Positions 10,552 through 21,878 of a stretch of DNA of 64,000 nucleotides are shown one piece after another. A model generated the notes under the pieces. That model saw only the letters and a program-made list of their open reading frames with translations, did not search any database and had not been told where the DNA came from. The translations under genes were made by a program, and so were the position numbers. This DNA is from Pardosa pseudoannulata (Eukaryota > Arthropoda > Arachnida > Araneae > Lycosidae). The stretch's first letter is position 1. Each line of letters opens with the position of its first letter. The stretch is taken from contig CM063501.1 in assembly GCA_032207245.1 (NCBI GenBank), forward strand, positions 84,190,865 to 84,254,864, read 5' to 3'.

Positions 10552-10930
10552 CTTCTTATCTGACATCCGGAATGAATAACTACGGAAAGTGTCTTGCTCT
10601 CGTCTAGCAAACTGTCTGACTTGGTAAAGGACTGTTGTCTGCAGCCCAAACTGTCTCTCTTTCAATATAAGGTCCTGGTCTGACTCTATGTTTAATATGC
10701 GTCCACATACTTTACAGTTGTTTAAATAGTGACTAGTTATCTTCTTATTTAACATCCGGACTGAATAAATGCGAAATGTGTCTTGCTCTCGTCTAACAAA
10801 CTTTCTGACTTGGTGAAGGACTCTTGTCTGTTGGCCAAACTGTCTGTCCTTAAACATGATCCTAGCCTTACTCTATGTTTAATATGCGTCCACATACTTT
10901 ACAGTTGTTTAAATAGTGACTAGTTTGAAA
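10552..10930. repeat. 189-bp tandem repeat, two units
   Basis: Two adjacent units start at 10552 and 10741, a period of 189 bp. Landmarks in each: ACATCCGGA, GTGTCTTGCTCTCGTCTA, CTGACTTGGT, CTCTATGTTTAATATGCG and TTACAGTTGTTTAAATAG. Because 189 is a multiple of three, a 118-codon minus-strand frame (10857-10501) shows an apparent internal protein repeat with a CKVCG motif. A 2-nt indel between the units and the UAA in a related copy argue against coding. Partial copies lie at 9240-9405 and 11476-11545. Confidence 0.8.
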
Positions 10931-11073
10931 AAGGTATTTTACGTTATTGTAAAAATAATAATGTTACGTTGGCCTAGTGTTTGAGAAAGAAATTAAAACT
11001 CATTAAGAAACACATGGACAAATATCTCTTGATTAAATTATTTATAAGAACATAGCCTAAGAAATACAAATAA

Positions 11074-11475
11074 TTGAATCAACTTATCATTAGTAGCTCG
11101 AAGACTGCTCTCGAGTCGGCGTCAATCCTGAAAAAAAAAATACAAAAATATCTATCTTCCAAAGAGGTTCATCCACACGCCACGGATGCCAGCCTTTCAC
11201 CTGCCTCCTTCAGGAAACCACCTTGTCCGTCCAAAAAAATTCCGACCCTCGCGGAGACAAAAAAAAAAGAGTCCACTCCAGAACGGTGGGGGGAGAGGGT
11301 CAAAAATTCCCCAAAACGAACGGACACCTCTATTGGCTGGGAGAAGTCCGAAGTCGCTCTGCATTCAAACCGGTCCTGCCCCGGCATGTCACCTTCGAAG
11401 ACACACGGGGTGACCGAATGTAACTTATTGTTACAGTTATGCCATTTATCCAGGAAAAGCTACATCTTTTTGTTC
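11074..11475. other. unassigned GC-richer block
   Basis: From 11160 to 11415 the base composition is clearly higher in GC than around it, and overlapping open frames up to 141 codons exist on both strands. Lys/Ser/Pro-rich translations show no domain, and no frame is clearly preferred. It lies between repeats of the 189-bp family, so it is probably part of an unknown mobile element. Confidence 0.25.
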
Positions 11476-11545
11476 GTCATGTTTACTCTTTTTATCTGAC
11501 ATCCGGAATGAATAAATGCGAAAAGTGTCTTGCTCTCGTCTAAAA
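11476..11545. repeat. partial copy of the 189-bp repeat
   Basis: Shares ATGTTTACTCTT, TATCTGACATCCGGAATGAA and GTGTCTTGCTCTCGTCTA with 10540-10610, including sequence upstream of the unit start. Confidence 0.65.
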
Positions 11546-11968
11546 GCGAAAAAAGGGCTTTTCCGTTTGAAGTCATAAATAAAGGCACAAGCCGAACGTA
11601 TTGTTATTCTAGTTGAAAGTAAATAACTTTAAAACCTCTTTCCCGTGATGTGCGAGATCCCTGAGTTTTAAAATATCGTTTCGGGATTTCTTTGCCAAGA
11701 GAGAAAGAATGTTTTAAACTGCATTTTTTTTCAACCACAATGTTTTATTCATGTTTTGTCTCATGCGGTGTTCTTGGGGTGTAAAAGATGAGTTACCTTC
11801 ATTTATATGTTTCTTTCATTGTCTAATATTTTTCTCTTTATGTAATGTGTATTTCATATCCAGTTCAGTCAGTGTTCTTTTCCACTGGTGTTCTAGATTG
11901 AAGTTTCATTTCTAGAATGCTTTGAACAGCGTGAGTTCACATTAACGTTCTATTAATATAAATATATA
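11546..11968. other. intergenic, nothing recognised
   Basis: AT-rich sequence ending at the TA target site of the next element. Confidence 0.4.
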
Positions 11969-12176
11969 CAGTGGACTCTACTTAACGTGATCAGTTTGCG
12001 ACACCGTGATTTTGATAAAAATAACCGATTGATAACAATAAACGATATGCAAAATGAGATAAATTTACCCCCACGCTTTAATTGACACGTACTAAATTTC
12101 AAAATAAAATGAAAAAACTCACCTTATATTTATGTGTTGTATATTATCCTTTGAAACATAAGCATTGTATACATAA

Positions 12177-12590
12177 TGTAACGAACTTCACAAGATGGGT
12201 TCGGGAATTGAATAGATTTTAAGCAAGACTACAGCAGGAAGACAAATACTTTATTCGCAATCAGTTGGAAAAGATACAATGTCATCGCGGAACAACTCGA
12301 GCACAATGCCGCGGGCTCACGTACCTCTTTCCGCATCAAACAACACTTAACGACTCTCTCTGCATGGGACTCTGCCTGCCTTATATAGGCCTGAAGAAAC
12401 TGCTGGAATATTCCAGAAACCGGAACCGGAAGTTGTCACGTGACGCCCCACTTGGCAACATTTGGCGACGAACTTGGCGACAAAAATAGGTTGCCAAAAC
12501 TGTCGCCAACGAGCCGATATCTCGCCAATTTGGCGAGATACCCATAGAGTCCCATGCTAAATTTACGGTTCACTAAACAAATTCGTAACA
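12177..12590 (-). mobile_element. solo LTR of a Gypsy-like retrotransposon (LTR-1)
   Basis: The plus strand runs from TGTAACGAAC to ATTCGTAACA, giving near-perfect TGTTACGAA terminal inverted repeats. Read on the minus strand it has promoter-like CCTATATAAGGC, then a downstream AATAAA, in the order expected for U3-R-U5. U3 has a palindrome TCTCGCCAAATTGGCGAGAT. Flanking tetranucleotides are ATAA and ATAT, a degraded 4-bp duplication. No internal retroviral genes are nearby, so it is a solo LTR. Confidence 0.7.
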
Positions 12591-12879
12591 ATATTTTTAA
12601 AAAATTGATCAATTGTTGACTGTCTACAATTTTTTCTAAGAAGCTCATAGATAAATTGTTCGTAATCATAATGTTTTTTAAAGTCATCGGAGCGGTGTTG
12701 CACGTTTCAAAACTTTCAATGCAATTCGGAAGCAGAGAAATGTTTAACTGAGCTGCAGCATTGCACTGACTCATTTTTGGTAACCTGTAATAACGATTTA
12801 AAATTTCGATCTTTTGTTTTAATATTAAATCATTTCGCTTTCTGGCTTCCATATCGACAATCTGCATGTAAGCAGGCAA
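12591..12879 (-). pseudogene. pogo/Tigger transposase N-terminal fragment
   Basis: The minus-strand frame starting at 12879 has near residues 12-46 KRNDLILKQKIEILNRYY then LPKMSQCNAAAQLNIS. This is a CENP-B/Tigger-type N-terminal helix-turn-helix with the typical KxxIL..Y...PKMSQ..AA..L.IS pattern. The homology fades after about residue 55, probably through frameshifts. The frame then runs into the solo LTR at 12590, so the remaining codons are LTR sequence. Confidence 0.65.
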
Positions 12880-13273
12880 GGCATATATGCACCTTCTAAG
12901 TTCCGATTAGAATGTGTTGCCTTCTGCTTATCTGAGAACCATTGACCACCAGCAGCATTTCTGCAAAATTCCAGGAACGTGTACTACGACACGCCTTTGA
13001 TCATTCCCCATTTCTGTAGGCGGAAGAGGGATGATTCTCGTAAATTCAAACAACAGTGAAGAGAAAGAAAATAATTCCTTCTGAATACATTGTGAATATT
13101 CCTTTGCAAGCTAAAATGAGATTCGAAAACTGATGACATTAATTGATGTAACGATCACGTAAAGGGATAATTTGAACATACAAATGAATAGAGAAAATCC
13201 GGACCAAGTGATTTCGATAACAATAAGAGATTGATAACATTAATCGAGATCACATTAAGCGGAGTCCACTGTA

Positions 13274-14173
13274 CTAGCATATAGCCCGTCATATGACGGG
13301 ACCAGTAAAAAACTTTACTGACCGTATGTTAGTTGCCAACTTTAATTTATCTTGTCATATTACGTGATAGGATGGACAAGAGAGGTTTTAATATTGACAG
13401 TGATTATTTGGCAGTATATATGAATGATGTCCAAAATTGAGCGAATCGATTGCAAACCGTGTGGTTATGTATAAAAAACAACACACAAACGAACAAGCTT
13501 CTTAATTTTCAAAGATATATAACTTAAATGCTAAGTATTTATTAGTCCGTGAAATAGACTCCTAGATTTTTAGGGAAAAAAAATTTGTTGTTAATACCGG
13601 TGATAAAATATTCATTTAAAAATAATCGATGATTAATTTAAAAATTATTAAACATGTAACCAATCTATAATTTAAGCCAAATATAAAAGACAATTATTTA
13701 CCTAATATCTAAGTTCAGTGATAAAACTTTTGAAAATAATGCAGACGATAGTTAAATAATTTAAAATAAGAAATTATTAAAGAGATGGTTAAAGAAATGA
13801 CGTCATAATACTAGAAAAATATGTTATTTTTACTTATTTATTATGTAATAAATTGATAAATTTAAACGCCTGCTCTTAACCGGGGAAAATTAGGTTTTAA
13901 ATAATGGCATTAAATGCTCGAAAAGGAAGAAGTGGTGGATTTCGAACGTTTTAAAGACGACAGTATTTTTCTCGGTGATATGAAGCATATTTACACCAAT
14001 ATATTTTAGAATTGTATTGATAGTTTAGGAGAAGATAAAGTTTATTCGCTTTGAATTTTGCCAACCTTAACTCACCAGAATCCAATATGGATGCCTCTAT
14101 CCATTCCAGGTCCAACCGCTTCATAAATTCGAGGACAGACGGACAGATAACTTGAGCTATTATTATACAGGGA
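13274..14173 (-). mobile_element. non-autonomous Helitron, copy 3
   Basis: Read on the minus strand it starts after an A with TCCCTGTATAATAATAGC. It ends with the perfect palindrome CCCGTCATATGACGGG, a 7-nt spacer and CTAG before a T. The 5' two thirds align with the other copies: GTCCTCGAATTTATGAAGCG, GAGCATTTAATGCC, CCCCGGTTAAGAGCAGGCG and TTATATTTGGCTT. The 3' third, from about 13600 down to 13310, differs and lacks the BEL/Pao piece. Its 3' end abuts the TA duplication of the pogo-like element. Confidence 0.8.
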
Positions 14174-14351
14174 TGATAAAAAGATGCTTCTGATGAAAAA
14201 TCTACAGCCTTGCGGAATATAAAAAAGAATGGAGTACTAAAAATAAAAAATACAGCAAACGCAAAAACAACTATCTATAGAAGCATACTAGTAAACAATC
14301 ATATATTTTATCATACATTTATATTACATATAAGTCAATCTATATATGTGG

Positions 14352-14393
14352 TTTGGATTGTTTTGGAATGCTACGGTCTACTTTTTTGCTACA
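14352..14393 (-). repeat. SINE-A 3' tail fragment
   Basis: The minus strand reads AGCAAAAAAGTAGACCGTAG then CATTCCAAAAC, the conserved SINE-A tail. Confidence 0.55.
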
Positions 14394-15341
14394 TTTGATA
14401 GTGACAGTTAAATAATATCGTCAATCTTTGCTTTTGTTTTATGTCTTGGATATTTATAAAATGCATGAAGATCGAGCTAAATAGATTTCTAAAGTCGAAA
14501 TAATTTAAAAATACCTGTGTACTTTGCCGTGCATACAATTTTGAGTTTTTCTGTTAATACACGAATTTTTTATTTTTTTTCTTTAATGACATCATTGAAC
14601 TAACATAAAAGAAGAATTTAATGTGTAAAGATCTCTTAGATAAGTCGGTCAAATTACATATCAACCGACCTTAATTGTATATTTTTAAAGATATGATGCT
14701 CTTTAATTAAGAGTGTTAAAAAATTAAGAGAATTTTTCGCTTAAAATTAAGGCTGAAGTCACGTTTTGCGTCTGTCCCACTTACGAATAGGCTCTTTTCT
14801 CAAGCATGTTCGCACTAAGGACACATTTCATTGTAGATGATTAGAATTAAACATAGATTAAATGCCATACGATTGTATTGTAATTAACTTCCGATTAGTC
14901 CTAACCGATCTTGGCCCTAAGAGTTAGATCTAAGTAAAATTGGAAACTTAAATTAAATATTATAAAATCGTCTGTATTTAATTTGAATTTATGTTTCACT
15001 TATTATTGGTAGCTGGATTTCTAAGGTAGAAATTATTCATTGAATATAAAAATCTGGCAGAGGATTAAATATTTGTTCCACTTTGATAATAAGAGGTATA
15101 GAAATTATATTACTATGTATTACTGTTCTGGAAGACGGAGAAATGGCTAAAAATATTCAATGAAAAACTGTTTATGTAGAATGCAACGAGGTATATTTTA
15201 CGAGCTATCCTAGATGTTGTGATATTAGAATATAGAATATTTTACCTGGTAAGTTATTTTTCTGGTGTATTTATTTATTTCTGAGTGCTTTGTTGTCATT
15301 TTCGTATTTAGAATATTTTTACATATTTTATCAGTAAATAT
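14394..15341. other. intergenic, nothing recognised
   Basis: AT-rich sequence with no supported feature. It ends with ATAT, the target duplication of the next LTR. Confidence 0.4.
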
Positions 15342-15916
15342 TGTTGCGAAATTTTTGCGTAGAGTTCGTTGATTGAATAGACTTTGGCTAAGAGAAAATC
15401 AATAACAATTTATTAACACGCCGAATGCATCACAATTACAACGGATGGCGATAAAACTTGGCAGCCTTTTGGCGAACTTTTTCAGAGCAATACGGAGAGC
15501 ATTAACAGAGGTCGTACTTTCACCAGATCTGAGCGTGAACTGACTTTTTATGATCTCACAGGATCTCACAGGAAGAATTGACTGCAGCACTTCCTGGGCC
15601 AAGCCCTCTAGTACTGGGATACTAACGATGGATATGCAAAAAGTATGAAAATGAGTTGGCATAACAAACAAAATTAAAGAGTTCTAAGAGTGGGTGAATT
15701 TTTTATGAGAACTCACTGCCCCTTTATATAGTTTTCAGGTTTCTGGAAATTTCCACAAGCTTGTAGTAAAATCCAAAGAAAGGGGGTCAGCAACAAATGG
15801 CGATATATCGCCAAATTTGGCGACAAAAAATGAGTCCCAAAACTTCGTCAAGGAGCCAATATCTCGCCATTTAGGCGAGATACCATACAAATTACATGTT
15901 TACAGCATTATTAACA
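15342..15916 (-). mobile_element. solo LTR of a Gypsy-like retrotransposon (LTR-2)
   Basis: A 575-bp solo LTR bounded by TGTTGCGAAA and ATTATTAACA, with a perfect ATAT duplication at 15338-15341 and 15917-15920. On the minus strand it has a TATA box in CTATATAAAGGGGCAG and an AATAAA about 40 nt before the end. It shares the U3 block TCTCGCC..GGCGAGATA with LTR-1 but is otherwise diverged and longer. A 90-codon minus-strand frame inside it is not a gene. Confidence 0.75.
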
Positions 15917-16403
15917 ATATGTAGTACTCTGATTTGTTTTTGAATAGTTCTATTGTTTTGAATAGTTATTAGTTTTGCATAGTTGTTTGTTTTGAATAGT
16001 AAATGAAATTTCAGAATGATAAAAGCTTCTACATTTATTTAATATTAGCAATATTGTTTCTCGCTTCAAAATTAATTTATATTCTATGTAACTCTATTTA
16101 ATTTTATGGTACTCTATTTTAGTTATTTATTAATTTTGTTGTAAAAACTTGAAAAGGTACTTGTCAATTATAACGGCTACCAAAAATCGTCAAGAATAAA
16201 TTTCGCCAATTTGGCGATTTCAATCGTCAAAAAATACTTCATGTGATTTGATATTCTCGCGTACTGTGGCGTTGGAAAAAATTAGCTCTTAAGTTAGGAA
16301 GTAAAAATGGTGAGGATTTTTGAGGTACCTTTTGAGCGAAAATGAAGCCAATCTATTCTCTCAAAACTGAGGTATTTTACCATTCACTCAACCTATGGTT
16401 TTG
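15917..16403. other. intergenic with a short LTR-like motif
   Basis: AT-rich. Around 16190-16235 there is CGCCAATTTGGCGA, resembling the palindrome in LTR-1 and LTR-2. It may be a relic of the same family. Confidence 0.3.
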
Positions 16404-16468
16404 CCATTTGGTTTGGAGCGCTACGGTCTACTGTTTTGCTCAAGGATAATGAGACCAGGACCTATTAA
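16404..16468 (-). repeat. SINE-A 3' fragment
   Basis: The minus strand reads AATAGGTCCTGGTCTCATTA then GTAGACCGTAGCGCTCCAAA, the last third of SINE-A. Confidence 0.65.
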
Positions 16469-17650
16469 AATTATGTTGATTTGAAAAATTGAATATTCTA
16501 AAATGATCATTAAACGAGTGCAAAGAAGGTTTTCTTAAAGTATTTCAATATTTTCAGAAGATTTTGTTACATGGACAGATAGAACCAAGTTGTCATTTTA
16601 TTGATATAAATTGTACTGGATAAAGTGTGCACGATGTGCATACAAAACATTTCACTTAAATGAATAACAAAAACCGATAGCAAATTTATCGTTTTTCTGA
16701 TTTTAGTCTTATTTGAAACTATAAAGCTCTAAGCCTATAATTAGGCAAGGTATCACAAGTATAATTAATAAAAGGTATCAAAACTAAGATTGTGTTTTAA
16801 AAATATAAAAAAAAAAATTAATTCAGCTTATCTATTTTTAAACAAGATTCGAGAAACCTTTAACGAGGAATTGAATTAAAATCTTGAATAGAATCGTACG
16901 CGATATTCCAGTTTAAAGCTGATTTCCGTAATTAGCATAAACTTATTTTTCAAGTTCTTTAAAATGCTTAAAAGAGGATGATAACGATCATTAATCTGCT
17001 AATTTAACATTGTATTTTATTCTGAAGTGTTTCAAATATGGCTACAAAGTACTTTTAATATTTCATTTTTTGTAAAGGCTTCTAAAATTTTAAACCTAGT
17101 TAAAATAGACTCAGCATTGCTCTTAATGAATTCAAAATCTGTATTTTCTCGCGGGTCAAGTGGTTATTTACTCATCTAAAAGATGATTTGTGAACCTTTT
17201 TTAACGGTTTTACGAAAGAGGACTGGTGGATTGCTTCAAGAAAAACAATTTTTCATCTTCGTTTACTTTTGTTTTACTTCATAGAAAACCTCACAAAGTC
17301 ACGTATCTATTTTCGAGTTATTCTCTGAAGTACATTTTGTTGGTAATGTTTCATTTTAAGAAAAAAAAAATTAAAACCTTTTTTTTCCCGATAACAGTCT
17401 GTTTTTGTAAGCCTTTTTATCTGAAATTGGTTATGAAATTTACTTATTTGTTTTGGAGAAAAGCATTTTGTTTCTATAGTGAAAAATATAAAAAGGTCTT
17501 TGTATTTTGTTGTGCTAGTGTAGAGTGTCTTCAATCTTAGAATAACTTTTATTCCTCTTACATCACTTAGATTGAATGATTTCACAATTAGAAATGTCTA
17601 AATTTAGATAGTAAAGTTATTCACTAGATGATTAAAAAAGTTTTTTGCTG
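16469..17650. other. intergenic, nothing recognised
   Basis: AT-rich sequence. Overlapping frames of about 100 codons on both strands at 17226-17585 are low-complexity and show no domain. Confidence 0.4.
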
Positions 17651-17816
17651 ATCACTATAAAGCGATTTCATGCAGCAGGGCACATCTCAACTTATGACAA
17701 TTCTGGCTTTAGTTTCAAACGGAAGGGTCGTTTATTGTCTGTCTATTGGCTGTTGTAAACAGGAAAATGAATGGGAAGGGCATTATAGTAGTTTGTGACG
17801 TTGCGACAAATTGCTC
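17651..17816 (+). mobile_element. short MITE, copy 1
   Basis: About 165 bp with imperfect inverted ends: CACTATAAAGCGATTTCATG against TACTACAGAGCAATTTGTCG. The interior GTTTCAAACGGAAGGG and GAATGGGAAGGGCATTA is shared with an inverted copy at 23836-24001. No coding capacity, superfamily undetermined. Confidence 0.6.
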
Positions 17817-19068
17817 TGTAGTAAAAATAAGGCATAAATTAGACTAGCTTAAGAAGATTAAAGTGCACTATTGTGTACGGATAAGCTAAACATTTTTGTA
17901 ATCAATTACTGTCATACATCAAGCAAAATATAAAGAAATTGTTGTGCCATTCAACTCAAATAGTTATGTGGGTTATGTGTGTTACTTTTTCCTCCATGGC
18001 TGGAGTTAAGAGTCAAGCCTGTTTACATTTTTATGCGAAACCAGGGGCTAAGTAACGTGATTAATTAGAAATATGTGATAGAATACTGACTAATAGCACA
18101 TGCCTGATTTCTAAGAGTCAATAAGCATTATAGTGGAAGATTAAATTCTAAAGAGGGGAATTAAAACTTGTCAGTTAAAACTCTAAAGAGTGGAATTTAT
18201 GGTAACAAATTCCAGCCTCTGTCAACTTCTGACGTCATTATAATGCAAAGTCTTCTGTGACATATCTCAACTTGAATGTAACACCCGTACCTGAGTTGTG
18301 TTATTCGTTTTCATCTAATAAAATCATTGTGTAATGTCTTCTGTTGTTCTGTCATTCTAAGATTTTTGCAGTTATATAGCTTTTTTTGAACATATTTTTT
18401 AATAACTCCCGTATTTAGATATTTTATAAACTTTTTAAAATCTAAATTTAATTTTAAAGAATAAGGGGTGAAAGAATAAAACTGTAGTTTTTCTTTCTCT
18501 TTATTTTTCCAGTCTAATTCGGATTGATTAGAAAAACTTCAAACTAAACCAAACCACACCATTCTATCATCGTTATTTGCAATTTCTCATCACAGCTTTT
18601 TAGAAGTGAGTGGCAGCATCTTAACACTATTTTGCCTATGACTGTATCCATGGGTGTATCTTCCCTAAATTGTGTTAGGAAAAGCTAAGTCATTGTTCTT
18701 CATCCTTTCATAAACTTCGTAACCTTTATGAATTGAAGTTCTGAAGGAACTTTTGTCCTTTGAGATAGTATATTTTTTCTTTTCGATTACTTTTTAATTA
18801 CTTTTTAAAGCACTTGAAAGCAAACTAATTACAAAAGAAAAATACAAACTACGTGACGTTCGCCTATTTTTGATGCCAATTCATAGCAATCATTTCTCTT
18901 TGCCTACTTTGCCTATCATGAGCAGTATTCTCCTGAGTTATACTCGCAACCAATGACAAAACCTCAGTTAGTTCAGATTGTCTGTTACAGAAGTCTCTTC
19001 ATTTTAACACCAGAGAGAATACTCTTTGGGGAATTTACTACATGCATCCTGCTCAACTATGGGTATTA
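17817..19068. other. intergenic with a MITE end fragment
   Basis: Mostly featureless. At about 18225-18285, ACGTCATTATAATG then TCTGTGACATATCTC resembles the right end of the MITE at 19069-19243. Confidence 0.35.
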
Positions 19069-19243
19069 CCATATTGGGGTCGTGATATGTCACAGATGAC
19101 TTCGGCGTCAAAATGATGTCAAAAGTCGCCAGATACCAAAACTAGGTAACATAATCCCCGCATCCATTGCGTCATAATAGCGATATCTGGCATCATTATG
19201 ATGCGTATGCGTATGCCTGTGACATATCTCGACTGCAATATGG
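19069..19243. mobile_element. short MITE with inverted ends
   Basis: The left end is CCATATTGGGGTCGTGATAT then GTCACAG. The right end inverted is CCATATTGCAGTCGAGATAT then GTCACAG. The interior holds further inverted motifs (GATATCTGGCATCATTATG against CATTTTGAC..). Flanks are TTA and TTT. About 175 bp, non-coding. Confidence 0.6.
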
Positions 19244-20984
19244 TTTAGAGATCATTTTAGAGTTCAATATTAGATTTCTGATGAGTACTTCTGGGTCCCA
19301 TTAACTCTGGTTGACATATAAAATAACATTTCATAGGTTTAAGCTTCATCTTAAAACATATATCTACTTGCAGGTACTGAAGAATAATGTGTCCCTTGGC
19401 AAATTTGGTGAAATTATTAGCGATGTTTACTAAAACACAAAGGTATTTCATCCGAACAACATTGTATCCCTTGCTATTTGGGTAACTTTAATTGATGTAG
19501 ATTACACCACTGTACTAGAATTATGTGCATTTTCTTAATTAACCAAGAGCACAGAGAAAGCTGGAATTTACATTTATGGGCAATTAATCTCTTAACAGCT
19601 TACAAAGCTAACAGCTCCAAATTATTAAAAATTAGCCATAGTGAACCTTTAGTGGTTCATCTTATCTTATATTTTTAAGCATTGCACGCCTTTATAATAT
19701 AAATTAAAATATAGATACAGATTGTTAGGACACGATCAGAGATCAGGAGAAAATGCTAGGCTACCATTCTCAGAGCTTTATCGCTAAGTTGGCGGGGGTA
19801 CCTGTTCTTCAGTCAAGCCCCGCTAGCATATTTAGAAAAGGTGATCTAAATTTTATTAGAAAAATTAATAATTTCTTTACATTTAAATATTTAAATTAAA
19901 ATTTGTTGAAAATTGTCAAATGATAAACGTTTTATATACATTTTACCATTTGTTAGTTAGTTGCTCATTAATTTTTTTGTTTGGTTGCTGTATAGCAAAA
20001 ATTTAAAACAGTACAGATTAAATAATATTTATTTTATATTTAGTTTTCCCGAATAAAAAATTTATACTAATTATATAACTGATGGATTTGAATTTTGATA
20101 AATAAGTCAACTCCTGTTTTCATTTGAGATTTACTTGGATTATATTTTGAAATAATTACAGCGATTAATTCTTAATCGAACTCATTATATTTTCTTCGTC
20201 TGACAAGTTATCAAGATTATATAATTTACTATCCAGCATATTTCGTTAAGATATTTCGTTTGAAACTAAATTTAGATCTAATAAAGTTGTAACAATTGCA
20301 TCGATCAGAAAATTAGCAATAATTAGGATTTTTTGTGATGTCCTGTGTCCATAATTTTTTTAAGATAGATAATTATATTAATTTCCATTATATGTATGCC
20401 ATAAAGTGCTTAATAAATGTAGATTTATAAAGCCACTTTTTAATGGGAAAAGCAATCAGTATTATTCTATTATAATGATTTTAGTGCTTAGAAATCACGT
20501 AATCGGTAATAAATTGATAATTTTTATCATTATATGGTTAAAGTTATTTTGTGTTGAAATTTCAATAAGTACAACAGATTTGTTATTCATATTCCGTTTA
20601 TTGTTAACAACTAATCTCATCGGTTTCCAGAAGTTACATTCTCTGACTGTCAATAATAATTATGCATGATTATGTATGAGTTTTTAGATATCGATAAAGC
20701 TCCATTTTATAAAAGACACTGTGAACAACTATGAAATTTGATAACTTGGTCTCTGTATTTTTATATAAAAAAGATATAAAAGAAAGAAATGTAATGGTTC
20801 TCTTTCGAAAACGGGTGCCCTTTCCCTATTTTTGGCGATTTTTAAATCACGCTAACTTTGCCAACCCTTTCGTGTGATGCAATTGGAAGGCTGTTGTAAT
20901 TAATGCCAACAAAAGAGTAAAACTGCGTTAAGTTTTATATAAATTCTTATAAATTTTGTTTATTCACATGATGTTTGTGAATAT
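19244..20984. other. intergenic, nothing recognised
   Basis: AT-rich sequence. A GC-richer patch at 19735-19850 could be a repeat fragment but has no diagnostic ends. Confidence 0.4.
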
Positions 20985-21237
20985 TTAACCCCTTAACGCA
21001 TTTGCCCGTGTCTGACACGGGCGAAATTCAAATTAAGCATGTAATAAAATCGTTTACACTTTGTTTGTATAGCAATTTTTTTATATACTTTTTTACTCTT
21101 TCCAAGCTCCCTAGTCACCCCCAAAACTGAAATTGCAAAAAATAACTTACATTGTACCTATATATCCCTTTTCTGTGAAGAAAATATGTCATATTTTATA
21201 ATTTTTTCTAAACTAAACTCGTGCTTTAAGGGGTTAA
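20985..21237. mobile_element. TTAA-flanked MITE with terminal hairpin
   Basis: A 253-bp element (including both TTAA sites) from TTAACCCCTTAACGCA to GTGCTTTAAGGGGTTAA. TTAA targets and short CCC-starting inverted ends are typical of piggyBac-type elements. Just inside the left end lies the palindrome CCCGTGTCTGACACGGG. No transposase remains. Confidence 0.6.
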
Positions 21238-21380
21238 TGTAATTATGGAGTTAATTTTGAAACTTTAAAAAAATCATTAGCTTACATAAGATACTTAACA
21301 TTTTTAATCTATGGAAATGAAAATCTATTGTAAATAAAGTATGTACACAACTACTTTTGAAAAGTTGAAATTGTAAGAAA

Positions 21381-21703
21381 TGTACTTCGCCACAGCACCG
21401 TGCTGCCACCTGTACAAAAACAAACACACACGTAAGAGAAGACTTCCCCCCAAAAAAAGTCAGTTGGTCTTACGGACTTTAGAGGCGCTGCAACACTTTG
21501 ACCTCCCCTGGTTCTAATTGTGTTAACTATTTAATTATGTATATTTTGTCTGTTTAACTATTATTTTTTTCCCTTTAATTGTTTTGTGTGCAAGCTAAGA
21601 TTTTATGTAATTAAACTATATTTTGCACTGAAAGAATGTTTTCATTGAACCCCACCCTCACAAATATAGCTTAGCCACAAAAATTTGGCTCCCAACGTGG
21701 GGC
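21381..21703 (+). mobile_element. LTR with tRNA-Lys primer-binding site
   Basis: TGGCTCCCAACGTGGGGC at 21686-21703 differs at one position from the primer-binding site complementary to tRNA-Lys used by many LTR retroelements (TGGCGCCCAACGTGGGGC). Immediately upstream a segment starting TGTACTTCGCC and ending GCCACA (21381-21679) has LTR-like TG..CA borders. I infer a 5' LTR and leader of a truncated retrotransposon. No gag or pol can be read downstream. The left border is less certain than the primer site. Confidence 0.5.
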
Positions 21704-21878
21704 TTTCCAGTCCTTAAAAAATTACAATTACAAATTTTTATGCATATATAGAAAATATATATATATATTATATATATAAATGGAAGAATAAAAGCAATAA
21801 TTTGAATGGATGAAAAATTCGATATTTTAACTATATTGGGGTACTATGCCCCCTTAATAAAGTATTTTTCGACTTGAT

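Larger units (their letters stand above)
11969..13271 (-). mobile_element. pogo/Tigger-like element, interrupted by a solo LTR
   Basis: The left end is TA then CAGTGGACTCTACTTAACGT. The right end inverted is TA then CAGTGGACTCCGCTTAATGT. Inverted similarity continues through GTGATC and stretches rich in GATAACA. TA flanks both sides (11967-11968 and 13272-13273). A CENP-B-type transposase fragment lies inside on the minus strand, and a 414-bp solo LTR (12177-12590) sits just beyond it. The element was therefore in place before the LTR inserted. Confidence 0.75.

Noticed and set aside
10501..10857. A zinc-finger-like protein with two repeats
   Set aside because: Dispersed copies of the same DNA contain stops and a 2-nt indel, so the frame is not conserved.
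11074..11499. A 141-residue gene
   Set aside because: No domain or splice context, competing frames on both strands, and it lies between repeat fragments.
12436..12600. C-terminal half of the minus-strand frame at 12879-12436 as transposase
   Set aside because: From 12590 downward the frame lies in a solo LTR.
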